A model generated the notes under the pieces. That model made no database searches. It had not been told where the DNA came from and saw nothing but the letters and a program-made list of their open reading frames with translations. This document shows, in pieces, positions 1 to 7,829 of a DNA stretch of 64,000 nucleotides (within the stretch, counting starts at the first letter, position 1; each line of letters opens with the position of its first letter). The position numbers were made by a program, and so were the translations under genes. Source of the stretch: Pantoea dispersa (GTDB taxonomy: Bacteria > Pseudomonadota > Gammaproteobacteria > Enterobacterales > Enterobacteriaceae); NCBI RefSeq assembly GCF_014155765.1, contig NZ_SCKT01000003.1, forward strand, positions 317,304-381,303. Direction: 5' to 3'.

Positions 1-215
1 TTGAGTCCGGTGCCAAAACCGCTCTCGGCAACGATGAACAGATCGCGCGGATGTGCGGCAAATCGCTGCGGAAGATGGTTACCGTCGAGGAACACATAGC
101 GCGTCTCCTCCAGTCCGTTGTCGTTGGAGAAATAGACGTCGTCGAACGCTCGGGAAACAGGTGTACCCTGATCGTTCCAGTTTAATTGCGCGTGTTCAAC
201 CGGGGATAACTTCAC
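1..215 (-). CDS. mnmC: MnmC N-terminal fragment: bifunctional tRNA 5-(methylaminomethyl)-2-thiouridine biosynthesis protein (cut by window edge)
   Basis: Only the first 71 codons are inside the window. The fragment reads [20 protein letters not shown] and ends in [11 protein letters not shown], the start of the SAM-dependent methyltransferase domain of MnmC. In the family, MnmC completes the mnm5s2U modification at the wobble base of tRNAs with its methyltransferase and FAD oxidase domains. I chose the GTG at 215-213 because an in-frame TGA lies four codons upstream and no ATG in this frame comes before the conserved residues. The gene is divergent from fabB, as in E. coli. The FAD domain lies outside the window. 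Confidence 0.93.
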   Translation of the reverse strand, partial: MKLSPVEHAQLNWNDQGTPVSRAFDDVYFSNDNGLEETRYVFLDGNHLPQRFAAHPRDLFIVAESGFGTGL

Positions 216-259
216 GGGAAAGGCTCATTTTTCAGGCAGTGGCGCGATTTTAGCGAGTG

Positions 260-273
260 GCGTCACATGACGC
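260..273. repeat. 14-bp perfect palindrome between mnmC and fabB
   Basis: GCGTCA-CA-TGACGC is a perfect inverted repeat 45 bp upstream of the mnmC start codon and upstream of the fabB promoter elements. It could be an operator or a chance palindrome. No factor is assigned. Confidence 0.4.
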
Positions 274-290
274 AAATTTACAAAAGGAAA

Positions 291-308
291 TGGCTGATCG
301 GACTTGTT
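291..308 (+). promoter_or_regulatory. Probable FadR-type activator site upstream of fabB
   Basis: The core TGATCGGACTT matches the FadR consensus TGGTCNGACCA at 8 of 11 positions. It overlaps the predicted -35 element of fabB. In E. coli FadR activates fabB from this position, so the site probably links unsaturated fatty acid synthesis to acyl-CoA levels. The match is by eye. Confidence 0.55.
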
Positions 309-332
309 CGGCGTACAACTGTAAGCTAGAGT
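304..332 (+). promoter_or_regulatory. Probable sigma70 promoter of fabB
   Basis: TTGTTC at 304-309 and TAGAGT at 327-332 are separated by 17 bp. This would place the transcription start near 339, about 30 nt before the fabB start codon. The FadR-like and FabR-like sites lie over the -35 element and the spacer. Confidence 0.5.
310..327. promoter_or_regulatory. Probable FabR-type repressor site upstream of fabB
   Basis: GGCGTACAACTGTAAGCT keeps the left half of the FabR palindrome (GCGTACA) with a weaker right half. It lies between the predicted -35 and -10 elements, where binding would block RNA polymerase. FabR represses fabB in E. coli when unsaturated acyl groups are abundant. Confidence 0.5.
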
Positions 333-370
333 GCACGTCAATCCAAAAGAAGTGGAATGAGGACTATTGA

Positions 371-1591
371 ATGAAACGTGCAGTGATTACTGGCCTGGGT
401 ATCGTTTCCAGTATTGGTAATAACCAGCAGGAAGTGCTGGCTTCCCTGCGTGAAGGCCGTTCCGGAATCACTTTCTCCGAAGAGATGAAAGATGCCGGCA
501 TGCGCAGCCATGTATGGGGTAACGTCAAACTGGACACTAACGGGCTCATCGATCGCAAAATCGTGCGTTTCATGAGTGATGCCTCAATCTATGCCTATCT
601 GTCGATGGCAGAAGCAATCAAAGATTCCGGCCTGACGGATGAGCAGTACCAGAACAACCCGCGAGTTGGTCTGATTGCTGGTTCCGGTGGCGGTTCCCCG
701 CGTTATCAGGTGTTCGGTGCCGACGCAATGCGTGGCCCGCGCGGCCTGAAAGGCGTTGGCCCGTACGTGGTAACCAAAGCGATGGCGTCCGGCGTCTCTG
801 CCTGCCTGGCCACGCCGTTCAAAATCCACGGCGTTAACTACTCCATCAGCTCGGCGTGCGCAACGTCAGCACACTGCATCGGCAACGCGGTGGAGCAGAT
901 TCAGCTGGGCAAACAGGATGTGGTATTTGCTGGCGGCGGCGAAGAGCTGAGCTGGGAAATGGCCTGTGAGTTCGACGCCATGGGCGCGCTCTCGACTAAA
1001 TACAACGAAACCCCGGAAAAAGCGTCGCGTACTTACGATGCCAGCCGTGACGGTTTCGTGATCGCCGGCGGCGGCGGTATGGTGGTAGTGGAAGAGCTGG
1101 AGCATGCGCTGGCGCGTGGTGCCCACATCTACGCTGAGATCGTCGGCTACGGCGCAACCTCTGACGGCGCTGACATGGTGGCACCGTCAGGCGAAGGCGC
1201 GGTGCGTTGCATGAAGATGGCGATGCAGGGTCTGGATACGCCAATCGACTACCTCAACACCCACGGCACGTCAACGCCGGTCGGCGACGTGAAAGAGCTG
1301 GGCGCGATTCGCGAAGTGTTTGGCGACAACACGCCATACATCTCTGCGACCAAAGCCATGACCGGTCACTCGCTGGGTGCGGCAGGCGTGCAGGAAGCGA
1401 TTTACACCCTGCTGATGCTGGAGCACAGCTTCATCGCGCCAAGCATTAACGTGGAACAGCTGGATGACGCAGCGAAGGGTATGAACATTGTGACGCAGCC
1501 AACCGAAAAAGCGCTGACCACGGTGATGTCCAATAGCTTCGGCTTCGGTGGCACCAACGCCACGCTGACCCTGCGTAAATACCAGGCGTAA
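371..1591 (+). CDS. fabB: Beta-ketoacyl-ACP synthase I (KAS I)
   Basis: Condenses malonyl-ACP with acyl-ACP in cytoplasmic fatty acid elongation. In enterobacteria it is essential for unsaturated fatty acid synthesis. The 406-residue protein has the usual KAS I length. The nucleophile Cys163 lies in SSACATSAH, and the two catalytic histidines are in [11 protein letters not shown] (about 298) and GHSLGAAG (about 333), giving the Cys-His-His triad. The C-terminal NSFGFGGTN motif is present. The start is preceded by GAGGA. The gene is monocistronic, with regulatory sites upstream and a strong terminator downstream. It is divergent from mnmC, as in E. coli. Confidence 0.98.
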   Translation: MKRAVITGLGIVSSIGNNQQEVLASLREGRSGITFSEEMKDAGMRSHVWGNVKLDTNGLIDRKIVRFMSDASIYAYLSMAEAIKDSGLTDEQYQNNPRVGLIAGSGGGSPRYQVFGADAMRGPRGLKGVGPYVVTKAMASGVSACLATPFKIHGVNYSISSACATSAHCIGNAVEQIQLGKQDVVFAGGGEELSWEMACEFDAMGALSTKYNETPEKASRTYDASRDGFVIAGGGGMVVVEELEHALARGAHIYAEIVGYGATSDGADMVAPSGEGAVRCMKMAMQGLDTPIDYLNTHGTSTPVGDVKELGAIREVFGDNTPYISATKAMTGHSLGAAGVQEAIYTLLMLEHSFIAPSINVEQLDDAAKGMNIVTQPTEKALTTVMSNSFGFGGTNATLTLRKYQA

Positions 1592-1608
1592 CGCTTACGC
1601 TAATGCTC

Positions 1609-1638
1609 AAAGGCCGGTTAATCCGGCCTTTGTTGTTT
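1609..1638 (+). terminator. Rho-independent terminator of fabB
   Basis: The stem AAAGGCCGG / CCGGCCTTT with a TTAAT loop is followed by a T-rich stretch, 18 bp after the fabB stop codon. The neighbouring gene is convergent. Confidence 0.85.
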
Positions 1639-1653
1639 ATGTCGCTGATGGAT

Positions 1654-3072
1654 TCAGGTTGCCAGCAGCCTTACCAGCTTCGCGCAGGCGCGGTCAATTT
1701 CGCCGGGCGTCAACGCCGCAAAGCCGAGTATCCAGCCCTGCTGTGGCGATGCGCCGGCGTAAAGGGGTGACAGCGGCGGCAGCAGCAGACCGTCGGCCTG
1801 CGCCTGTTGCGTGAGCCGCGCCTCATCTCCCTGTAATAACTCAACCGTCAATTGCAACCCGCCTGTTGCCGGCAGCGGCCGCAGCCACGGCTGCAGATGC
1901 TGTTCCAGCTGCGCCAGCAGCCGATCGCGCCGGCTATGATAGAGCTGACGCATCAGCCGCAGGTGGCTGGCGAAATAGCCTTGCTGGATAAATTCGGCGG
2001 TGATCGCCTGCGGCAGCAGGGCGCTGTGGCCGTCCAGTACGCTGCGTGCGCGACCCAGCGCCGTCACCAGCGCTGCGGGCACCACCATCCACGCCAGCCG
2101 CAGCGACGGAAACAGGGTTTTGGAAAAGGTCCCCAGGCTGATAACCCGGCTATCGGCTTCCATGCCCTGCAGCGCCGGCGCCGGGCGACCGTCATAGTGA
2201 AATTCACTGTCGTAGTCATCCTCGATCAGCCAGCTGTCGTGCTGACGTGCCCACGCCAGCCACTGCAGCCGCCGCGCGAGGCTCATCGGTGTGCCGGTCG
2301 GATACTGGTGGCCGGGCGTCAGATACACCAGTTGCGCCCGGCCGCTGAGTGGCAGCGCGCCCTGATCGTCCAGCGGCATGGCACGGCAGCGGGCACCGGC
2401 GGCGAGAAAGGCGTTCCGTGCGCCACGGTAGCCCGGCTCCTCCAGCCACACTTCATCCTCTGCATCCAGAAACATCAGCGCCAGCAGCTGCAGCGCCTGC
2501 TGTGAACTGGTGAGCATGATGACCTGCTCAGCCGTACAGCGCACGCCGCGCGACAGCGCCAGATAATCCGCCACCGCCTGGCGCAGCGGCGCATAACCGA
2601 GCGGATCGCCATAGCCCATCACCTGACTGCCCAGCGCGCGCTGTACGCTGTGGCTCAGCCGCTGCCACTGGCGGTGCGGAAACGCGCGCAGTTCCGGTGA
2701 TCCGGCGGCAAAGGCAAGGGGAAAAGGGGGATCCTGGCAGCCACCGGTCGCCAGCACCTGCGTGCCGCGCTGCGAAAAGCGCGGTGCGCGCTGCGCTGTC
2801 GCCTTTTCCGCCGGTGGCGGCAGGGCGATGGCGACGAAGGTGCCGCGTCCGCTGTGCCGCTGCACGTAGCCTTCGCTCTCCAGCTGGCTGTAAGCGGCCT
2901 CGACCGTTACGCGTGACAGCGCCAGATCGGCAGCCAGCTGGCGGCTGGAGGGCAGCTTCTGCCCGAAGCGCAAATGGCCGCTGACAATGGCCTGGCGCAG
3001 CGTAGCGCACAGCCGCTGACGTAAGCCGCCCTGCGTCTGATGACGAAACAGCGGCAAAAAGGCGTGGTGCAT
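1654..3072 (-). CDS. MocR/GntR-family PLP-dependent transcriptional regulator
   Basis: A fusion of an N-terminal GntR-type winged helix (about residues 15-80, with KLPSSRQLAADLALSRVTVE) and a C-terminal fold-type I aminotransferase domain (about 115-470). The PLP-binding lysine is probably Lys318 in GTFSKTLFPSLR; IEDDYDSEF is the usual cofactor-binding aspartate region. The length of 472 residues fits the MocR family (PdxR, GabR, TauR). Such proteins are regulators, not enzymes, and often control the divergent neighbour, here a rhodanese gene starting 86 bp away. A large inverted repeat fills the space between. The effector and targets are unknown. This pair is not in the E. coli fabB-flk interval, which holds yfcJ. 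Confidence 0.9.
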   Translation of the reverse strand: MHHAFLPLFRHQTQGGLRQRLCATLRQAIVSGHLRFGQKLPSSRQLAADLALSRVTVEAAYSQLESEGYVQRHSGRGTFVAIALPPPAEKATAQRAPRFSQRGTQVLATGGCQDPPFPLAFAAGSPELRAFPHRQWQRLSHSVQRALGSQVMGYGDPLGYAPLRQAVADYLALSRGVRCTAEQVIMLTSSQQALQLLALMFLDAEDEVWLEEPGYRGARNAFLAAGARCRAMPLDDQGALPLSGRAQLVYLTPGHQYPTGTPMSLARRLQWLAWARQHDSWLIEDDYDSEFHYDGRPAPALQGMEADSRVISLGTFSKTLFPSLRLAWMVVPAALVTALGRARSVLDGHSALLPQAITAEFIQQGYFASHLRLMRQLYHSRRDRLLAQLEQHLQPWLRPLPATGGLQLTVELLQGDEARLTQQAQADGLLLPPLSPLYAGASPQQGWILGFAALTPGEIDRACAKLVRLLAT

Positions 3073-3086
3073 AATGGTCTTATCGC

Positions 3087-3127
3087 TACGGTCAAAGTGG
3101 TATCAGGATGCAGACCACTTTGCCGTA
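3087..3127. promoter_or_regulatory. Long inverted repeat in the MocR-rhodanese divergent promoter region
   Basis: CAAAGTGGT at 3093-3101 is repeated in inverse as ACCACTTTG at 3114-3122. The match continues outward as TACGG (3087-3091) and CCGTA (3123-3127), with a single extra T at 3092. The arms are thus 14 bp with a one-base bulge and a 12-bp centre. The position, centred between the two start codons, suggests the MocR operator. Confidence 0.6.
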
Positions 3128-3158
3128 CACTGCAGGGACATCACAACAGGAGAATGCC

Positions 3159-3602
3159 ATGTCAGCCGTTTTGTTTTATCCGCCCGCCAGCCCGCAGCAC
3201 AGCGTGGCTTATTTGCAGCACAAACTCAGCTATTACACCGATGCCTGGGATCTGGCGGCGGATTTGGCGCAGGGCGTCACGCAGATTGTGGTGATTGATG
3301 CCCGCAGCCGCGACGCGTATCAGGCCGGACATATCTGCGGCGCGCTGTCGTTGCCGCATCGTGAGATGGATGCGGCCAGCACCGCTCGGCTCGATCGTCA
3401 CCGCGTCTACGTGACGTACTGCGACGGCATCGGCTGCAACGGTTCGACCAAAGCGGCGCTAAAGCTGGCTGAGCTGGGGTTTCAGGTTAAAGAGCTGATT
3501 GGCGGACTGGATTTCTGGAAGCGCGACGGCCACCCGATGGCGTGGGGCGCGGCGGCAGGCGAGTGGCCCGCCGCGGCACCCGCGGCGGAGTGCGGCTGCT
3601 GA
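3159..3602 (+). CDS. Single-domain rhodanese-like protein
   Basis: A 147-residue protein with one rhodanese domain (about residues 25-128): VIDARSRDAYQAGHICGALS, then the active-site loop YCDGIGCNGS and the C-terminal GGLDFWKRDGHP. The likely persulfide-carrying cysteine is Cys88; a second cysteine, Cys93, sits in the same loop. Rhodaneses transfer sulfane sulfur to thiol acceptors, but the acceptor cannot be predicted. There is no signal peptide, so it should be cytoplasmic. An ATG at 3108 is in frame, but the one at 3159 has an AGGAGA ribosome site at the right distance. The C-terminus carries an Ala/Pro tail ending CGC. It is divergent from the MocR regulator, its probable controller. Confidence 0.85.
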   Translation: MSAVLFYPPASPQHSVAYLQHKLSYYTDAWDLAADLAQGVTQIVVIDARSRDAYQAGHICGALSLPHREMDAASTARLDRHRVYVTYCDGIGCNGSTKAALKLAELGFQVKELIGGLDFWKRDGHPMAWGAAAGEWPAAAPAAECGC

Positions 3603-3616
3603 GTGCGATGGCTTAA

Positions 3617-4648
3617 CTACAGCAGCAGCCAGAGCAAAAAGAAGAACAGCGCCAGGCCGAGCACCAGCGTCAGCGCCGGGCGCTGTGCCAGTGGACGCGG
3701 CAGAATTTCAACAAACGGTGCCCAGATCGGCTGCGGACGCAACTCGCTGTCGGCCAGCGGCGTTTCGCTGTTGCGCTCGGCGCGGCGGCTGAACAGCAGC
3801 ATCAGCAGATCCTGACTCTGCGCCGGCGTCAGCAACGTCTGCGGCGTGGCCTGGAAGCGCTGCAGGCTGTAATCCTCGAGCATACGCTGCTCGTCGTGGC
3901 TTAGCGGCTGTTTGAGCGAGCTTTCCAGCAGCTGCAGCGTCGGCGCGCTGTGCTGGCTCAGCGTCTGGCGCACCTGTAAAAACTGCGTCAGCAGCGGGAA
4001 GTGGCGCGACGGAACCGGGTCGCCGCTCTTCAGATTGACCAGTTTCAGCGTGTCGGCCAGCACTTTTACCGGCGATTCCCCGGTCGCGGCGGCAAGACGC
4101 GTGACCTGCTGGTTAAGCGCCTGCTGTTCGGCCGGTAACAGGGTGCGATCGGTGGTGCGCGTCTGCTGCGGCTGCGGGATGGCCATCTGGCCGTTCTGCA
4201 GCATGGTCAGCACCTGACGCAGCTGATCCTGGCTCAGCGCGCTTAACACCGTCTGGTTAAATTGCTGGCGGATAAAGTCGCTCACCGCCTGGCGATTGTT
4301 GCCCTGCGGCAGTTTTTCCAGCAGCTGCTGCAACAGCTGACGCGTGGCGTGGCTGTTCTGCACCTGGGTCAGACGGCTGTTGAGATGCTGCTCCGCCGCC
4401 GGGAAGTGGCGCGACTGCAGCTCGGCGTCATTTTTTACGCCCACTTCATGACGGATGCCAGCCCACAGTTCGGGCGCTTTCAGCGTGCTGAGTGACATGA
4501 TACGGACGATCAGGCGTTCCAGCGTGGTGCGCTGGGCCGGGGAGAGCGGCTGTTCACCTGCCGCAGCGCCGGGGCGGCCTGCGCCGTTAGCCGGGTTAAC
4601 AGATGAACGATCGCCCGCGGGCACACCGGGACCGCTGAGAGGTTGCAT
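3617..4648 (-). CDS. flk: Flagella biosynthesis regulator Flk
   Basis: A 343-residue protein with a Gln-rich, mostly helical body and one C-terminal membrane segment (about 322-343, ALTLVLGLALFFFLLWLLL), the tail-anchored layout of Flk/RflH. In Salmonella Flk helps couple hook completion to flagellar export. The location between fabB and pdxB is the E. coli one and supports the call. The ATG at 4648 was chosen because AAGGA lies seven bases upstream; a longer reading from 4816 would run through the tctA terminator. Its presence suggests that the organism is flagellated. Confidence 0.85.
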   Translation of the reverse strand: MQPLSGPGVPAGDRSSVNPANGAGRPGAAAGEQPLSPAQRTTLERLIVRIMSLSTLKAPELWAGIRHEVGVKNDAELQSRHFPAAEQHLNSRLTQVQNSHATRQLLQQLLEKLPQGNNRQAVSDFIRQQFNQTVLSALSQDQLRQVLTMLQNGQMAIPQPQQTRTTDRTLLPAEQQALNQQVTRLAAATGESPVKVLADTLKLVNLKSGDPVPSRHFPLLTQFLQVRQTLSQHSAPTLQLLESSLKQPLSHDEQRMLEDYSLQRFQATPQTLLTPAQSQDLLMLLFSRRAERNSETPLADSELRPQPIWAPFVEILPRPLAQRPALTLVLGLALFFFLLWLLL

Positions 4649-4711
4649 GGCGGAATCCTTGAAAAACGAGTCAGATCCGGGTGCGCCGGAAAAACGATGG
4701 CACATGATAGC

Positions 4712-4738
4712 AAAAGCCCCCGGGAAATCCACGGGGGC
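4712..4738 (-). terminator. Rho-independent terminator after tctA
   Basis: On the minus strand a stem GCCCCC / GGGGGC with a partly paired interior is followed by TTTTG. It lies 30 bp after the tctA stop and just before the flk start. Confidence 0.75.
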
Positions 4739-4767
4739 GGCAGGGAGAAAAACAATAAGACACGGAT

Positions 4768-6276
4768 TTATTCTGCGGCGGCCAGCTTCATGCGCTTGCG
4801 ACGCCAGCGCTTCCACAGCGGCGGCACCACCAGCACGGCGACAGCCAGCACCAGCAGCACTTTACAGATCAGGCTTTCCCACAGAATCGGCAGGTTGCCG
4901 TTGCTGATTGACAGCGCGCGGCGCAGGTTCTGCTCCAGCATTTCGCCCAACACAAAGCCGAGAATCAGCGGCGACATCGGGAAATCCATCTTACGCAGGA
5001 TATAGCCGAAAATGCCCAGCCCGACCATCAGCAGCAGGTCAAACGTAGTGCTGTGCACCGCATACACGCCCACCGCCGAAATCGCGGCAATTGCCGGTAC
5101 CAGGAACCACAGCGGAATGGTCAGCATGCGCGCAAAGATGTTGATCATCGGGATGTTCATGATCAGCAGCATCACGTTACCGATCAGCAGCGCGGCGATC
5201 AGGCCCCAGACGATGTCCGGCTGTTCGGTAAACATCGCCGGACCGGGCGTGATGTTATACAGCGTCAGCGCGCCGACCATCACCGCCGTGGTGCCGGAGC
5301 CGGGAATGCCCAGCGTCAGCATCGGGATAAACGATCCGCAGGCTGAGGCGTTGTTCGCGGCCTCCGGCGCTGCCACGCCGCGAATGTCGCCCTTGCCAAA
5401 CTGATCGCTGCCGCTGATTTTCTTCTCACTCATATAGGCAATGGCGCTGGCGATGGTGGCGCCGGCACCCGGCAGCACGCCGACAAAGAAGCCAATGAAC
5501 GAGGAGCGCAGCGTTGCGCCGGTAGCCTGCGCCGCTTCTTTCATGTTGAACAGCATGCGGCCGCTGGCGCGCACCATTTTCTGGCCGCTGCTGGTGGACT
5601 CCAGCATCAGCAGAATTTCGCTCACCGAGAACAGGCCGATGACCACCACCACAAACTGAATGCCGTCCGAGAGATGCACGCTGTCGAAGGTAAAGCGATA
5701 GACGCCGGTGTTGGCATCAACGCCCACCGTCGCCATGCCGAGGCCAATCAGCGCAGCGAGAAACGACTTCAGCGGGTTGTGGCTCATCATGCTGCCGAGA
5801 CAGGCAATCGCGAACACCATCAGCGCGAAGTACTCTGCCGGACCAAACGCCAGCGACCAGTTGGCGAGGATTGGCGCAAACAGAATGATGCCGATGATGG
5901 CGATGGTTGAGCCGATAAATGAGCTGACCGCCGAGATCGACAGCGCCACGCCGGCTTTGCCCTGCTGCGCCATCGGATAGCCATCCAGCGCGGTCATGAT
6001 CGCGCCGGCATCCCCCGGCACGTTAAGCAGAATCGACGAGATGCGCCCGCCATATTCGCAGCCGATGTACACCGTTGCCAGCAGGATCAGCGCGGATTCC
6101 GCCGGTAAGTGCAGCGCAAACGCCAGCGGCATCAGAATTGCGACGCCGTTAATCGGCCCAAGCCCCGGCAGCAGGCCGACGATGGTGCCGATAAAGCAGC
6201 CAATCAGGGCGATCATCAGGTTTTCCGGCGTCATGGCGACGGCGAAACCCTGCATCAGAAAAGACCAGGTATCCAT
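4768..6276 (-). CDS. tctA: Tripartite tricarboxylate transporter, large membrane subunit TctA
   Basis: A 502-residue polytopic membrane protein and the main transmembrane subunit of the TTT importer for citrate and related acids. The N-terminal GCFIGTIVGLLPGLGPINGV motif and its internal counterpart GFFVGVLPGAGATIASAIAY are the paired signature loops of TctA. About 11-12 hydrophobic segments can be seen. The C-terminus is basic (WKRWRRKRMK), consistent with a cytoplasmic end. It is the last gene of tctC-tctB-tctA, 12 bp after tctB, and is followed by a terminator. The exact substrate cannot be read from the sequence. Confidence 0.95.
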   Translation of the reverse strand: MDTWSFLMQGFAVAMTPENLMIALIGCFIGTIVGLLPGLGPINGVAILMPLAFALHLPAESALILLATVYIGCEYGGRISSILLNVPGDAGAIMTALDGYPMAQQGKAGVALSISAVSSFIGSTIAIIGIILFAPILANWSLAFGPAEYFALMVFAIACLGSMMSHNPLKSFLAALIGLGMATVGVDANTGVYRFTFDSVHLSDGIQFVVVVIGLFSVSEILLMLESTSSGQKMVRASGRMLFNMKEAAQATGATLRSSFIGFFVGVLPGAGATIASAIAYMSEKKISGSDQFGKGDIRGVAAPEAANNASACGSFIPMLTLGIPGSGTTAVMVGALTLYNITPGPAMFTEQPDIVWGLIAALLIGNVMLLIMNIPMINIFARMLTIPLWFLVPAIAAISAVGVYAVHSTTFDLLLMVGLGIFGYILRKMDFPMSPLILGFVLGEMLEQNLRRALSISNGNLPILWESLICKVLLVLAVAVLVVPPLWKRWRRKRMKLAAAE

Positions 6277-6288
6277 AATTGACTCCTG

Positions 6289-6720
6289 TTAACTGAACCA
6301 GCTGCCGACCGGCAGCGTAACGTCCAGCAGACGATCGAAGGCGTAAAACAGCGCCACACCCATTACCACACCGGAGAGGACGGCTGCCCACCAGCGTGCG
6401 CCAAACAGCATGCCGATGCCGAAGGTCAGCAGCGTGGTACACAGGGCAAAACCCAGCTTCTCAAACAGCCAGCCGTACACCATCAGCATTACGCACAGCG
6501 CCAGCAGCTTTTTCAGCGTTGCCGCCACCGGCCACTGTACGGCGTCCGGCTTGCGCAGCAGCATCATCACCGCGCAGATCGCCATCAGACCGAGCAGCAG
6601 CAGCGGGAAAGGACGCGGGCCAACCGGCTCGTAGCTGTACTCGCTTTGAATCTGCCAGGCGATAACCATCCCGACGATGCAGAGCACCAGCCACACCGCC
6701 GCAAAGATACGATCGCTCAT
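6289..6720 (-). CDS. tctB: Tripartite tricarboxylate transporter, small membrane subunit TctB
   Basis: A 143-residue hydrophobic protein with four predicted membrane segments, the usual layout of TctB: about 8-24, 38-55, 72-92 and 96-126. It pairs with TctA in the inner membrane and is needed for TTT transport. TctB sequences are poorly conserved, so position between tctC and tctA is strong support. The start at 6720 lies 11 bp after the tctC stop codon, consistent with one transcript. Confidence 0.92.
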   Translation of the reverse strand: MSDRIFAAVWLVLCIVGMVIAWQIQSEYSYEPVGPRPFPLLLLGLMAICAVMMLLRKPDAVQWPVAATLKKLLALCVMLMVYGWLFEKLGFALCTTLLTFGIGMLFGARWWAAVLSGVVMGVALFYAFDRLLDVTLPVGSWFS

Positions 6721-6731
6721 CTGTGCCTCCG

Positions 6732-7709
6732 TTATTTCGCCAGGCCGAACGATTTCGCCTGTTCACGGTAATCTGCCACCTGTTTCTTGACGTAGGCGTC
6801 CAGCTCGCTACCAAACAGGTTGAACTCAAACAGGCCGCGCAGATCGCGCTGCTGCTGAAACTCTTTGGTGGTCACCAGTTTTTTAAACGTCTGTTCCCAC
6901 CACTGATAATCGGCATCGCTGACTTTGGGGCCGAGGTAATAGCCGCGAATGATCGGCCACTCGACGTTGAAGCCCTGCTCTTTGGCGGTCGGGATGTCAG
7001 CCAGTTCGCCCGGCAGACGTTTATCGCTCATTACCGCCAGCACGCGCATCTTGCCACCCTGCAGGTGCGGCACCATTTCACTCATGTCGCCTGATACCAC
7101 CTGGATGTGGTTGCCGAGCAGCGCGGTAACCGGTTCGCCGCCGCCTTCAAACGCCACATAGCGCATTTTGCGCGGATCGATACCGGCTTCCCGCGCCAGT
7201 AGCGCGGTTTTCATCCAGTCCTGGCTGCCGATCGACGCGCCGGCGCCGACCACCACTTTGGTCGGATCCTGTTTCATCGCCTCCAGTAGTTCGCCCAGCG
7301 TTTTCCACGGCGCGTCAGCGCGCACGGCGACCATGCCGTAGTCCGTGCCAATGGCCGCCAGCCACTTCACGTCATCCACTGAGTAACGACCAAACTTGCC
7401 CTGTGACAGGTTCAGCAGCGACCCGCCGGAGAAGGCCACCAGCGTGCCTGCTTCGGCGGGGCGCTGCGCAATGATGGCGTTATATGCCACGGCACCGACG
7501 CCGCCCGGCATGTAGGTCACGCGCATCGGCGTGGTGATCTGCCCGGTTTCCTGCAGCGAAACCTGGATCAGTTTACAGGTCAGATCAAAACCGCCGCCGG
7601 GTTTGGCCGGGGCGATACATTCGGTCCGCTCGGGTGCCGCAGCCTGTGCTGCAGAAAGAGAAAAAGCCAGCAGGGTCGTGGCGAAGGCGGTGCGCATTGT
7701 TTTTTTCAT
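6732..7709 (-). CDS. tctC: Tripartite tricarboxylate-binding receptor TctC (periplasmic)
   Basis: A 325-residue extracytoplasmic solute receptor of the Bug/TctC family. It has a signal peptide (MKKTMRTAFATTLLAFSL, cleavage near AQA-A at about 24) and the family motifs AKPGGGFDLTCKLIQ, PMRVTYMPGGVGAVAYN and VVVGAGASIGSQDWMK. It hands the carboxylate ligand to TctAB. The ATG at 7709 was chosen because GGAG lies six bases before it and the signal peptide starts there; an upstream in-frame ATG at 7754 would add a non-signal extension. It is first in the tctCBA operon and divergent from tctDE. Confidence 0.94.
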   Translation of the reverse strand: MKKTMRTAFATTLLAFSLSAAQAAAPERTECIAPAKPGGGFDLTCKLIQVSLQETGQITTPMRVTYMPGGVGAVAYNAIIAQRPAEAGTLVAFSGGSLLNLSQGKFGRYSVDDVKWLAAIGTDYGMVAVRADAPWKTLGELLEAMKQDPTKVVVGAGASIGSQDWMKTALLAREAGIDPRKMRYVAFEGGGEPVTALLGNHIQVVSGDMSEMVPHLQGGKMRVLAVMSDKRLPGELADIPTAKEQGFNVEWPIIRGYYLGPKVSDADYQWWEQTFKKLVTTKEFQQQRDLRGLFEFNLFGSELDAYVKKQVADYREQAKSFGLAK

Positions 7710-7758
7710 CTGTCGCTCCATTGTTTCTTCCAGAGTGTGATTGCCACCGAACATTCGG

Positions 7759-7785
7759 GGTTGCTGAATTGTTAAAACAGCAACC
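7759..7785. repeat. Inverted repeat in the tctC-tctD intergenic region
   Basis: GGTTGCTG at 7759-7766 and CAGCAACC at 7778-7785 are perfect 8-bp arms around an 11-bp AT-rich centre. It could be an operator or a hairpin near the 5' end of a transcript. It overlaps the first TctD-like direct repeat. Confidence 0.5.
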
Positions 7786-7801
7786 TTTCATTTACCTTTC
7801 A
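7783..7801 (+). promoter_or_regulatory. Candidate TctD-binding direct repeat
   Basis: ACCTTTCA occurs at 7783-7790 and again at 7794-7801, exactly 11 bp apart. OmpR-family regulators such as TctD typically bind tandem half-sites spaced by about one helical turn. The location between the divergent tctCBA and tctDE units supports the assignment, which is an inference. Confidence 0.5.
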
Positions 7802-7829
7802 GCCATCGGCAAAACTAACAGGATGTGAT

